Positions 55,011 through 64,000 are shown, counted from the stretch's first letter. The stretch: DNA of 64,000 nucleotides from Anaspis maculata (GCA_949128115.1 OX421965.1:8334920-8398919), one strand, 5' to 3'. Made by a program: numbers and translations. The notes: a model not told the origin generated them from the sequence alone.

Positions 55011-58000
55011 CGGCCACATAAGCGTCATTCTGTTACTTATATAAAAAAATGTTCTCCAACTGATTTCGACCTCCTGAACACTAATATCGGGTTCACTTTT
55101 GAATTGGAACATTTCTTTTTTATCGAAAAACCGAAAAAATGGTAGCCTTGTCACATGATTTTTAGTGATACCTACCTACTTTTTTTTTGTTATTGAGCGA
55201 ACATCTTTCGTAATTTGAGTGCCATTATCCTTCAGGTACCTAGTATTGACTATTTCAAAATGTTCAATTACTATTTCGGCACGTCTGATTTTAAATTTGT
55301 AGGGTCGTGTAATATGCGCCGAGCCGTGGCTTTGCGGTCGTTTTCAAAAATTGATAACAATTGACCCAACGGTCAGATCGAAGTGGGGTTTTAGTCAAAA
55401 GAAAGTTCAAATTGTTCTCTAAATATAATGCCGTACATGCAGTGATGTATTTCATTAAGAAATTGTAGTTGCCTGCATATCGCAACTTTCTACATCTTGC
55501 CGCGAATGCCAGCACTTGATCGGCGAAGCCGCCCTACACCAAAATGTTATTTTTGTAATTGTTCATGATTATTTCGGCAAAATTTTTCTTGATTCGCGTA
55601 CCAAGGCCATGAGCTACCCATTCGAGTTGAAATATTTTCTGTATTGAATTTCGTTTTGTTCGGAGGAAAGGATATCAAGCACCAGCAAGCAACGAATAAA
55701 TCATTTGCGGCCGAGCCGTAGTTTCGGAGTCATGTTCAAAAATTAATAACTACTAATCGGCACCTCGCACCGATGTGAAATTTTCATTAAAATAAAGTTC
55801 AAATCATCCTCTAAATATAACTCCGCATATGTATTATGGTAAAATGATAAGATCGGGTACTTCCTCGCATGTGATAACTTTCGAGATCAGGCCGGCTTCT
55901 GAAATGCAGCATTCAACGGCGATGCCGCGTCACACTAAATTGTTATTATTGTCATTGTTTATTATTATTTCGTCAAGATTTTTCTTGGTTCGGGATACAA
56001 GGTCATGAGCTACCCAATGGAGTAAAAATTTTTCGCAAAAACCTTTTCGTCTAGGACTAGATGCTGTGACGGACGGACGGACGGACGGACAAAGCGAGGA
56101 CAAAAGCGCCTTCCCGTTTGGAGAAGTGCGCTAAAAATTGAAACCGTTTCCAGAAATATTCAGGGGGGTTAAAAATAGGGGGGAAAGGGGGAGGGTGCCC
56201 CCTATTATCTTCGCCCCTGAAAATGTTTCATAAAATGCGTTATTATTGTTCAATAGGGACCTGTTTCAGTAAACTTTGGTTTGAATTTGACTGCAATAGG
56301 TTGAACGGTTCAAAAGTTATGCAAAAAAACTTTTTAAAAAACAACTTTGAAGGCCTGTATCTCTGTTATTATGCGTTTGCGAGGGTATGTTTATGAAGAA
56401 AAGCCCCCTTATTTTTCAATGTTCTATCTCTCTGTGAGTTTTTTAACACTTATTCCGGGATACCTGTACAGGTGTCCCAAAATTAATGCAACAAAATTTA
56501 CAGGGAAGTTGAAAATTCAAAAATAAAGAGACTTCGTCAATAAAAATACCCTCGCAAACGTAATAACGGAGATACAGGCCTTCAAGTTTTTTTTTGCATA
56601 ACTACTGAACGGTTGAACCTATTTCATTCAAATTTGAACCAAAGTTTACTAGAATGGGTCTCTATATTGAACAATAATAAAGCATTTCATCAAACATTTT
56701 TAGGGGCGAAGATGATAGGGGGTGCCCTTCTTCTTTTTCTCCTATTTTTCACATCCCTGGATATTTTTGAAAATAGTTTCAATTTTTAAATTCTACGTTC
56801 AATTTAGAGAAAAAAGTTATTCTTGCAAAATTTTGATTAAAGGCTTCATTTTCGAGATATTTGGAATAGGAATAGAAACTTCGGAGAACATATGGAAAAC
56901 GCCACTTTCAAAGGCCTTAAAAATTAAAATTCAAGAAAACTCAAGATTTCTCAACTAAAATAAGAATTCTAGGTGTTTTAGGTTAATAAATCACCATTTT
57001 TGCTGAAAAACATGAAGTTTTTCAGGAAAAAAAAATTGGGGCCTGGAAAGTGGTGATTTTGAGATGTTTTCCAAAGTTTGGAACACAAATATCTCGAAAG
57101 TAAAGCGTGTAATCGAAATTTTGCAAGAATAACTTTTTTCTCTAAATTGAACGTAGAATTCAAAAATTGAAACCATTTGAAAAAAAATTAAAATCAGAGG
57201 GTTAAAAATAGGGGAAAAGGGGGGCGGGTACTGCCTTTTATCTTCGCCCCTAAAAATGTTTATTGAAATGCGTTATCATTGTTCAATAGAGACCTGTTCA
57301 AGTGAACTTTGGTTCAAATTTGAATGAAATCGGTTGAACAGTTCAAAAGTTACGCAAAAAAACCGTTTTAAAAAACCAACTTCGAAGGTCTGTATTTCCG
57401 CTATTACGTTCGCGAGGGTATTTTCACTAAGAAAGTCGCCTTATTTTTCAATTTTCTACCTCCCTGTGAATTTTGTTGCATTAATTTCGGGACACCTGTA
57501 TAAGCACCGTCATCGGCCTACGCACCAGTATTGAATGGGAAGTGATCGAGTGCGATTGAAGCGTAGTAGTTACAGCGATATTCCCAAGTAAATAATTGTT
57601 GGCGTGTACTTATGTGTACACTGTCTTTGTGGTACGCAGTAATAAACAGTGTGTGTTTTAAAACGATAATCTCAATTATAAACGAACCCGTGCGCGAAAT
57701 ACGTAACAATATTACGCACCTTCAAGATGGTCTGACACTTCTGAATCACCCTGTATTTGACCGATCATTTTCAAGTGTCGTCGGTATCGACCCGAAAAAG
57801 ATAAAATTCGATTAAGGTAAGAACGATCACGGTACTTATGTGAAATTGTTCGGAATGAGATACAGAAGATTTAGGTAAATTTTGCTAGGAAACGAGAAAA
57901 AAATCACGGAAAAAAAAAACCGCCCACAAGTGCCTCTGCCACTACGAGTACATCTGGCGAGGCTTAGAAATGTATCAGTGGTGGCTTGGAATAAGGGAGT

Positions 58001-60442
58001 TCAATTTGGGACTAAAAAAGGCCTAAAACGGCAGTTGGTGAAGTCTAAAGTGGACTCTTTCATTATGTTATTGTTACGAGCGGCGATTCTCGTGCATTCT
58101 GGTGAACACGCGATCTTTCTAGACTCTTCCCATTAGATCGCAGTGTACAAGTGCGGAGCTCTGGACATTTCCAGAATAATACGCGCTGGCTTGGTAATTG
58201 AAATACATGGAGCCTTGAACGGTGGGTCAAGTCACATCTGTCCATTTTGGTGGAGGTGCCACATACCAGAACTACGCGAAAGGTGTGTGATTATTCGGGA
58301 GTCGTCTGGGAACCGTATGCCAGGTCACTGTGGAATTTGCTGGAGGACCATGGAACGTTCGAGATAAATTGGTCGGACCTATATAAGGCATCAATCGTCG
58401 GCTTGCAGTTAGTTATTGAATTGGAAGCGAACGAGTGCGATAGAAGCTAAGTAGTACCTGCGATATTTCCAAGCGTAAATAATTGTTGGCGGCCGTGTGG
58501 CGTGTAATTGTTCATTGTAGTACGCAGTAATAAACAGTGTGAATTATAAAACGATCGTCTCAACTATAAACGAACCCGTACGCGGAATACGTAACATTAT
58601 AATCAATTGGGAAATTTTATTTACCTAATTTCACCTAATATGTTAGATTTTAGTACCTATTTGGTATCACCAAGGCCAAAGCTGTAAAAGGATCTTTTTT
58701 GAGCAAATCTGCCATTCGTAGGTGGAAGCAAAAATGGGAGCCAAAGTAACAAATCAAGTCAGGTCTAAGAAGAACATTACAAAAAAAACATGAAAAATAA
58801 CACAAGACATTCAAAGGAGCGAGTCAAAGTGACAGAAAGGACACTGAGAAATGGGACACGACACAAATGACAACCAGCTGCAATAGCAATATAACTGACA
58901 GATGCCCACAAAAAAAGTGACATTCAAGGGTTGTCAAGGCTGAGGTCAAGGTTGGGTCAAGGCATTCCAAAAACTCTCTCCCATCAACTTGAAAAACTCA
59001 ACTAGATATACTTATCTTTGAAAGCCATGGCTACAACTGATGGATTCCTATTTTTGAAATAAGTAGCCAATTAGCCATCTAAGAAAAGTTTGGTAATTGT
59101 TGACGACCACTACTTCTCGACTTCAGCCACCAACTTTTCACGGTAAGTAGACACCACCACAACATCACGTTCGTCGACCGTAGTTTCCTGGGGAAACCAC
59201 TATTTCCACTGTAAAATGCCCCTTCTTTCCATTACTTGTCCTACGACGTAAGTTCGTAAGTACATGCAAGAAGGAGACGTCCTATATAGCTGTTTAAGTG
59301 GTTGCCTAACTCTTAGAAAATGCTAGTCGAGAAGTAGTCGTCGTCAACAATTACCAAAAGTTTTTCCCTCACTTGTTTAATTTTTTTTAAATTGACCTAA
59401 ATTTGGGAAACAAAGTTTGAGCAGCATTTGAGCAGCTTAGATGGGCAATAATGAGCCTGATTCATGTTGGTGCAACCAAACACTTGGTGCTTAAAATAAT
59501 TACAAGGAAAACCTTGAATAATAAATATTTCAAAGCCAACTTATATTACATGCCAAAGTACTAGAAAGCCATAGGCATAAGGATCATTATTATAATCTAT
59601 GCATGCACTCTGAGCTGCAAGGGCGTGTTTGAGGGAAGAATAATGAAACAAAAGGCTTCTGACCACAGTAAAATCAATATTGCTGACTTTGATCATTTAG
59701 AGAATTAATGATGTTTTAAACCCATGATTATGGTTGTTGAAATTTGCAGTGTGGTATTGATTTTGCAAGTGGCTCGTAGGTCGTAGGCAATGCAGCATAC
59801 ACCAGATAAAATTACCTGTTCACTTGTTTGGTGACTCTCGTCATTTGATTCTTGCCATAGTTTTTGGATTTGGGATCAGGGCTGTCGCCCTGCTTGGTGA
59901 CGAAAGCGTGTATGTACAAGGACCCGTTGTTGAGCAACCTCTCGGTGATCGGCAGCTCTTTCTCCACGAAATACGTGCCGTCGCCGGTGCTGCCCCCGTT
60001 CCAGTCGCCGTACACCAAATTGTCCTTGTACCAGAAAAGTTTGTCATGGTCGAAATCAGTCAGGCTTTCGGTTTCAGTCAGGTAGACGTACAGGGTCATG
60101 ACTGTGCCGTCCGGGAAGATATTTCTGGCAGTCACCGAGGGCGCTGCGGCGGTGCTCGTGGAATTCGTGGCGGGCGCCGAAGGCCTCCGGAACATCGAAG
60201 TGATGAAGTAGATGATCAGCGCGCGGATTATCAGCGACTTGGTGATGGCAAAGAACGACTCCATGGTGGTCGGTTGTCGCTGGGGCTGCGCCTCTGCTGG
60301 CTGTGCTTGCGCCTGGAATAGCCCCCATGGTCATCATTATCTATGAATTTTTTTCGGGATTTTTCAAATGACTCACCTCCACCGGCTGGTCGTCTGGCTT
60401 GGCGACCTGTCCGTTGACCGTGGCCTCGGGCTGATCCCCCAT
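50387..60442 (-). CDS. CLPTM1 (cleft lip and palate transmembrane protein 1), three coding exons
   Basis: Complete coding sequence of 1896 nt (631 residues): exon 1 60377-60442, exon 2 59816-60312, exon 3 50387-51719, with in-phase GT-AG junctions. The family (CLPTM1, Pfam PF05602) comprises multi-pass ER membrane proteins; mammalian CLPTM1 retains GABA-A receptor subunits in the ER, and its paralogue CLPTM1L is a glycolipid scramblase. Length is close to the usual 600-670. The N-terminus is Gln/Pro/Ala-rich with a signal-anchor-like helix (SLIIRALIIYFITSMF), then a luminal domain split by the 8.1-kb intron, then several membrane helices in exon 3. Identification rests on recognition of many conserved segments, not a search. 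Confidence 0.92.
52629..54111. mobile_element. TA-flanked palindrome, 1.5 kb, in CLPTM1 intron 2
   Basis: Begins AAGTGCTCGCCAATTGAAAT and ends with the inverse, flanked by TA (52627-52628, 54112-54113). The arms of about 700 bp pair over their length (TTATACAGGGCCCTCAATC-like blocks at 52797 and 53927, GATCCTCG/CGAGGATC blocks inside), with a short centre near 53370-53410. It interrupts the older dispersed repeat, whose two halves flank it. Confidence 0.8.
54308..54697 (+). repeat. 118-bp tandem repeat, 3.3 units
   Basis: Units start with CAATATGGCGGCCAA at 54308, 54426, 54544 and 54662 and carry ATCATGAAATTTGGCTTG and GTAAGTTTCAAGTTTCATGA blocks. Confidence 0.9.
54976..55008. repeat. GACA microsatellite
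   Basis: About eight perfect GACA units within the 54196-56132 element. Confidence 0.9.
56067..56090. repeat. GGAC microsatellite
   Basis: About five to six GGAC units shortly before the right end of the 54196-56132 element. Confidence 0.85.
56467..57500. mobile_element. Palindromic element, 1.0 kb, CAGGTGTCCC ends
   Basis: Begins TACAGGTGTCCCAAAATTAA and ends with a near-perfect inverse (GGGACACCTGTA). Inverted arms include CTCGCAAACGTAATAACGGA / CCGCTATTACG.TCGCGAGG blocks and the GTTGAACNGTTCAAAAGTTA stretch. Sequence related to its arms also lies just outside to the left (56150-56460), showing that the arm sequence is itself a dispersed repeat. Confidence 0.7.
57501..57708 (+). repeat. 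Truncated LTR (3' part)
   Basis: Matches the last ~215 bp of the solo LTR at 58072-58596, from its TATA region (TATAAGCACCG here) to the end ACGTAACA. It contains the AATAAA of the family. The left part is missing where the palindrome at 56467-57500 ends. Confidence 0.7.
57709..58071. other. No gene recognised
   Basis: Short intronic stretch between two LTR copies. A CACCCTGTA motif at about 57745 is an isolated CAGGGTG-type end. Confidence 0.4.
58072..58596 (+). mobile_element. Solo LTR, 525 bp
   Basis: TGTTACGAGCGG at the left and ACGTAACA at the right, with a 4-bp duplication TTAT (58068-58071, 58597-58600). A TATATAAG core promoter lies near 58379 and AATAAA at 58529-58534, giving plus orientation, antisense to CLPTM1. 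No internal retrotransposon sequence flanks it. The small frames inside are not genes. Confidence 0.85.
58597..59089. other. No gene recognised
   Basis: Intronic; no motif or repeat border seen. Confidence 0.4.
59090..59356. mobile_element. TIR element, about 267 bp
   Basis: TTGGTAATTGTTGACGAC and its inverse (with ACTACTTCTCGA / TCGAGAAGTAGT inside) form TIRs of about 30 bp around a unique centre. No clear duplication. Confidence 0.65.
59816..60312 (-). CDS. CLPTM1 exon 2
   Basis: The acceptor CCAG precedes GCGCAAGC; the donor is AACAG|GTAATT. Encodes the Gln/Pro-rich stretch, the first membrane helix and the start of the luminal domain (TVMTLYVYLTE, LFWYKDNLVYGDW). The Met in TTMESFF is internal, not the start. 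Ends in phase 2; the Arg codon is completed by exon 3. Confidence 0.9.
60377..60442 (-). CDS. CLPTM1 exon 1 (start exon)
   Basis: Encodes 22 residues beginning MGDQPEATVNG, followed by the donor GTGAGT. Phase 0. The 64-bp intron 1 separates it from exon 2. Confidence 0.85.
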
Positions 60443-60840
60443 TTTTGCGTAAATTGTGCTTTTCGTACGCTTTTAAAATGTTACACTCATCACACTCTTG
60501 GAACTGCCCGAAATGGAATGACTTTTGGTTTGAAAACGCAAGTTGGCTAAGCTGTCTGTCAGCTTGTCACCTATCTAGGGATTTGGCGCGCCTACTGCAC
60601 TCGAACCTGGAGCCGTTCGGGGGGCTTTTGCGATGGAACAAGCTGATTTGGAACAGGAAGGAACGTTTCACGGGGCTGACATGACGTGGTTTTGAGATTT
60701 TAATTTAAAACTGGCTTCGATCATGTGAGCGAAATGAAAGGACATGCGCGCGGTTCTGCTGACGTCACAAACGTCAAGAAAATGTCAGCCGTCACTTGTC
60801 AACGTCCTTCAAGCTGGAAGTTTCGAGAGGTGCAGTCGCG
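60443..60840. promoter_or_regulatory. Shared head-to-head promoter region of CLPTM1 and eEF1-gamma
   Basis: 398 bp lie between the two start codons, transcribed outward on opposite strands. It should contain both 5' untranslated regions and a bidirectional promoter. No TATA box is obvious. Pyrimidine runs close to the eEF1-gamma ATG (CGTCCTTCAAG at about 60803) could include a 5'-TOP start, as expected for translation-factor mRNAs, but this is inference. Confidence 0.55.
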
Positions 60841-61388
60841 ATGGCTTCAGGAGTAAGTGGATCTTTGAATATTAGCAAAATCTGACTTAATCATCCGCCC
60901 AAAATGGCAAATCCAGCAATCATCGGCGCCCGGGATTAATTTAGCCGCGTTATTTTTCCAGACTCTCTACTCGTACCCGGATAACTTCCGCGCCTCCAAG
61001 GCCCTCATTGCGGCGAAATATTCCAAGGCAAATGTGAAAGTGTGCCCCAACTTCGTCTTCGGACAGACCAACAAATCCAAGGAATACTTGCAGAAATTCG
61101 GCAGCAGCAAGGTGAGAAACTCCCCCCAACGTCGAAGGGAGTAATTTCAACTCGAGGGTCGCTCTTTTGCAGGTGCCAGCTTTCGAGGGAAACGACGGAA
61201 AGTGCCTGCTGGACAGCAATGCCATTGCGTACTACGTCTCCAACGATCAACTGAAAGGCAAAAATGACTTTGACAGGGCTCAAGTCCTGCAGTGGATCGG
61301 CTTCGGCGAGTCCGAAATCTTGCCCGCCAGCTGTGCCTGGGTGTTCCCCGTTTTGGGCGTCATTCAGAAAGATGCCAAGGCTGATGAG
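60841..61388 (+). CDS. Elongation factor 1-gamma, first three coding exons (partial)
   Basis: Exons 60841-60852 (MASG), 60962-61111 and 61173-61388, all joined in phase 0 with GT-AG introns of 109 and 61 bp; 126 residues in total, the last exon ending at a GT donor with the gene continuing beyond 64000. eEF1-gamma is the structural subunit of the eEF1B complex that reloads eEF1A with GTP. This part is its glutathione-S-transferase-like N-terminal domain: [18 protein letters not shown] (strand and first helix), [20 protein letters not shown], the conserved VPAFEGNDG and [15 protein letters not shown] segment (here [11 protein letters not shown]), then [20 protein letters not shown]. Identification is by close resemblance to known eEF1-gamma sequences. 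Confidence 0.93.
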
Positions 61389-61830
61389 GTACTTAATAAA
61401 CACTTTGTTTTGCTTTACTGCCTTCCTCTTGAGTGTTGAGGTCGTTATATGAATGATGAGAGCTATTTTGAGTAATGTAGAAAGCATAGTGTGAGTGTCT
61501 TATGAAAAGAAGTGATCGAATTATTGTGATCAATGCTTGCATCATAGACGCTTGCATTCACAAGGAAGAAGTTGCTTGAGATAGAGCTGTCAAACTTTTG
61601 GGATGATGTCATGGCCTCCTCAAAATTGCACCAGATTTCAAAATATTGACAGACATTGCTTACTTGATTGTAATGTAGGTGATGCAAGGCTTGCTTTTGA
61701 GGTAGGTCAAGGACAAGGTTAATGATTTCAGGTGCTTTTAGAACAGATTTAGCAGCCAAAAAGTTGAGGAAGGTTGCTTTGCCTGAAATATAGTTACTGC
61801 TGTAGAGTGTGCTATTTAAATTCATTTTTT

Positions 61831-61979
61831 CCGCCACAAGATGGCTGCCAAATGCGGATTGAAATAAGTAATGACAATCAAATTGCCAGTGACATCAAAA
61901 TGATACAACAATGACAACATTGACAACGACAACCAATCATTCTCAACGCATTCCGCCTTTGGCAGCCATCTTGTGGCGG
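61831..61979. mobile_element. MITE, about 150 bp
   Basis: CCGCCACAAGATGGCTGCCA at the left and its inverse at the right, around a centre rich in TGACAA. AT-rich partial matches extend slightly beyond both ends. Confidence 0.65.
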
Positions 61980-62287
61980 GTAAAACTAATTTGAATCGCG
62001 AATAAGTGACGCAATATTTCTAGGGATGATTTTTTTTATTCACAATAGACCCAACAAGTGATGACGTCACAACATGACGGTTGACGTTTGTTTATGGGCA
62101 TTTTCTGGGGGTTCATGTTCAAAACATTTTCCAAACACAGAAATGTCATGCTCATGTCACGTTTGTTTGCCTCCAGAATATGTCATACAGACGTAAACCG
62201 CCATGTTGTTATGGCTTATGTCACACTTCTCTGGTCTGTAGGCGCTTTTACCACAAGTCACTTCGCTACGTCTCAGTTAGATAGAAT

Positions 62288-62660
62288 CAAGCGAGTATGC
62301 CTCATGGGCATAAGGCTCAGTAGCGCACTTTCTTTTTGAAGGATTAGTGAACGCAAGATGTTGATTAAGGCTCTACCGTCTTTGGGCAGAAATTTCAATG
62401 TGGCGGCCAAAATATCGGCAGAATCATGAAATTTGACTTGAAAATCAGAATGATTGTACTAGACAAGGGTAAGTTCGAAGCTCCATGAAAATCGTTCCAC
62501 TGATAGGAAATTTCAATATGGCGGCCAAGAGCATCAATTGTCAAAAATTGGATGTATCTTGATGAAGTACATATCGCCTGCAAATTTCACTCAGATCGGA
62601 CCGCTTTCAGAGAAATTCAAAATGGCGGATCAAAGATGGCGGCCAAGTGACAAAAACCAT
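62288..62660 (+). repeat. Second copy of the 54196-56132 element (5' part only)
   Basis: Begins CAAGCGAGTATGCCTCATGG like the copy at 54196, followed by CTCAGTAGCGCACTTTCTTT and the 118-bp unit (62396-62513, then a partial unit). Similarity fades after about 62530. Confidence 0.7.
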
Positions 62661-62813
62661 TGGTCAACTTTATGTGGCGGACACGTACGAGTTCGATTGG
62701 TGTTTGCACCACATCGATATGTCTTTTATTGAGACATGATTCTCCTAGCTCTATTACTTTGAAACATGTTCAATGTAGAGATACAAGATGGCGGCCGAGC
62801 ATCAATGCACAGT

Positions 62814-62896
62814 GGGCCGATAGCTCAGATTAGCGTGGCGAAATTCCCGGCATTTCTGGGTGTTCGGGGGTCTAGGTTCGAATCCCACTTCGGATA
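62814..62896 (+). ncRNA. tRNA-like sequence, probably a SINE head
   Basis: GGGCCGATAGCTCAGATTAG gives an A-box-like D-arm, and GGTTCGAATCCCAC gives a good B-box. The spacing implies a long variable arm, as in Ser/Leu tRNAs (CCCGGCATTTCTGGG could form it). The acceptor stem pairs only in part (CCGA with TCGG) and the T-stem has mismatches, and the sequence runs into a T-rich tail. A tRNA-derived SINE or decayed tRNA is more likely than a working tRNA gene. Confidence 0.4.
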
Positions 62897-62989
62897 ATTT
62901 TATTTTATTTTTTTTCTGGAAGATTTTTTTGGAGGTATTGTTATTTATTCTTGAAGTACTCATCATAACTGATGCACTCCTTAAAGTTC

Positions 62990-64000
62990 ACTCGATTATC
63001 ATGAGGAATTAGAAAAATGCAGCAAGAATAATGAGTAATGGAACTTTTCTTGAAAAATTCATTTTTCCCAAGACCGCAAGTAGATGCAAATGGGAATGGC
63101 AACATTAGAAACAAGAGCCTTCCTTCTATATAAAGTGGCTGTTCACTTTGTGTTTCTTTTTGTTTCTCATGTGATTTATTTATTTTTCTAAAGTTGTGGT
63201 TTTAATCTAAGTCCCTGCAACTTTTCTCTTTTTCTTTTCTTTTGAAGGTAACTGAGGAGTTATTTCAACTCATTCCCAAAGTAATCATCAAAGTCCATAG
63301 GCTTCCCTGGTTCCACTTGATTATCAATGATAATAAAAAAAATACAGCAACTTGAACAAATACAACAATGCATTCAAACACAACTTTGAAAAAATAAATA
63401 AATCACATGAAAAAGAAAAAAAAACATAAAGTGAACAGCCACTTTATATAGAAGGGAGGTTCTTCTTTCCAATGATGCCATTTTCATTTGCATCTACTTG
63501 CGGTTTTGGGAAAATGAATTTTTCAAGAAAAGCTGCATTACTCATTATTCTTGCTATATTTTTTAGTTCTTCATGATAGAATCATGAGTCAAAACCGCAA
63601 GTAGATGCAAATGGGAATGGCATCATAAGAAAGAAGAATCTTTCTTCTATATGAAGTGGCTGTTCACTTTGTGTTTCTTTTTGTTTTTCATGTGAGTTAT
63701 TTATTTTTTCAAAGTTGTGTTTGAATGCATTGTTGTATTTGTTTAAGTTGCTGTATTTTTTTTATTATCATTGATAATCGAGTGAAACTAGGCAAGCTTA
63801 TGGACTTTGAAGATTACTTTGGGAATAAGTTGAAATAACTCCTCAGTTACTTTCAAAAGAAAAGAAAAAGAAAAAAGTTGCAGGGACTGAGATTAAAACC
63901 ACAACTTTGGAAAAATAAATAAATCACATGAAAAACAAAAAGAAACACAAAGTGAACAGCCACTTTATATAGAAGGAAGGTTCTTGTTTCTAATGTTTCC
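62990..64000. mobile_element. Palindrome of palindromes, cut by the window end
   Basis: A unit at about 63055-63527 has its own inverted ends (AAGTAGATGCAAATGGGAAT and ATTTGCATCTACTTGCGG). The whole unit is then repeated in inverse orientation from 63592. The axis lies near 63560, so the partner of 63055 would fall at about 64064, outside the window. CAGCCACTTTATATAGAAGG-type blocks occur four times in alternating orientation. No coding frame. Confidence 0.75.

Larger units (their letters stand above)
54196..56132. mobile_element. Unclassified 1.9-kb insertion with 118-bp tandem repeats
   Basis: Starts CAAGCGAATATGCCTCATGG and ends GAGAAGTGCGCTA. The host repeat, seen intact at about 57148-57175, reads straight from GAATTCAA into AAATTGAAACC, defining the insertion. 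Both ends contain AGCGCACTTC in opposite orientation, a possible subterminal inverted repeat. It contains 118-bp tandem units near its start, a GACA microsatellite (54976-55008) and a GGAC microsatellite (56067-56090) near its end. A second copy of its beginning is at 62288-62660. No recognisable protein. Confidence 0.6.
51720..59815 (-). other. CLPTM1 intron 2 (8.1 kb), almost entirely repeats
   Basis: Holds, left to right: about 0.9 kb with no recognised feature except dispersed-repeat sequence from about 52430, a 1.5-kb palindrome (52629-54111), a 1.9-kb insert with 118-bp tandem units (54196-56132), a 1.0-kb palindrome (56467-57500), an LTR fragment (57501-57708), a solo LTR (58072-58596) and a small TIR element (59090-59356). 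No other gene is visible on either strand. Confidence 0.8.
61389..64000 (+). other. eEF1-gamma intron 3 (continues past the window)
   Basis: No further eEF1-gamma exon was found in these 2.6 kb. It contains a MITE (61831-61979), a copy of the 118-bp-unit repeat (62288-62660), a tRNA-like sequence (62814-62896) and a large palindrome (from 62990). The frame 61463-61837 (minus) shows no motif; 62000-62287 shows nothing recognised. Confidence 0.7.

Noticed and set aside
54712..55044. 110-codon frame containing a (DRQT)n run
   Set aside because: The DRQT run is translation of the GACA microsatellite; the rest lacks any motif and sits in a repeat element.
59824..60321. Plus-strand 165-codon frame opposite CLPTM1 exon 2
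   Set aside because: It is the complementary-strand shadow of a conserved coding exon.
62814..62896. Functional tRNA gene
   Set aside because: A and B boxes are good, but the acceptor and T stems mispair and no confident anticodon loop forms; kept only as a tRNA-like SINE head.
63240..63300. Possible eEF1-gamma exon 4 (AG followed by an open frame at GGTAACTGAGGAG)
   Set aside because: The same sequence recurs inverted near 63800-63850 as part of the palindrome and does not match the eEF1-gamma protein.

Overview
The window is animal nuclear DNA, most likely from an insect. It has intron-split conserved animal genes, short GT-AG introns (61, 64 and 109 bp, and a possible 48-bp one), arthropod-type BEL/Pao and Ty3/gypsy retrotransposons, and many TA-flanked elements with CAGGGTG-type ends. 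I cannot name the species. Only three ordinary host genes are supported. All splice sites were read by eye from GT/AG signals and reading-frame continuity.

Host genes: (1) an uncharacterised leucine-rich-repeat protein at 7855-9333 on the minus strand; (2) CLPTM1 (cleft lip and palate transmembrane protein 1) on the minus strand, three exons at 60377-60442, 59816-60312 and 50387-51719, with an 8.1-kb second intron full of repeats; (3) the first three coding exons of eEF1-gamma on the plus strand (60841-60852, 60962-61111, 61173-61388), which runs off the right edge. CLPTM1 and eEF1-gamma start head to head with 398 bp between their ATGs.

Layout. 1-7.2 kb: small MITEs, one degenerate solo LTR and a 1.2-kb TA-flanked palindrome. 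7.8-9.4 kb: LRR gene. 9.5-10.4 kb: another TA palindrome. 10.8-29.6 kb: a very long palindrome with about 2.2-kb arms carrying decayed non-LTR reverse transcriptase. Its right arm has been invaded by a 12.8-kb BEL/Pao element (itself split by a 5.7-kb minus-strand gypsy element), by a 513-bp hAT-like element and by an 822-bp element with a 3-bp target duplication. 30.6-34.7 kb: three TTAA-flanked palindromic or TIR elements, one inside another and two sharing a single TTAA, with a YqaJ-nuclease-like fragment. 35.3-37.2 kb: a foldback element whose inverted repeats are 30-bp minisatellites, followed by a THAP-like ORF. 37.8-45.0 kb: a TA-flanked palindrome interrupted by a gypsy element with apparently identical 203-bp LTRs and one uninterrupted gag-pol frame. 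45-50.2 kb: small MITEs, direct repeats and a 1.8-kb palindrome with tRNA-like outer ends. 50.4-61.4 kb: CLPTM1 and eEF1-gamma. 61.4-64 kb: eEF1-gamma intron with MITEs, a tRNA-like sequence and a palindrome running past the window end.

The dominant theme is structural. At least fifteen inverted-repeat (foldback) elements with different target-site signatures (TA, TTA, TTAA, 3-bp, 8-bp) are stacked inside one another, and insertions found in only one arm of a palindrome allow relative dating. No gene cluster with a coordinated new function is visible; the novelty lies in this density of long palindromes.
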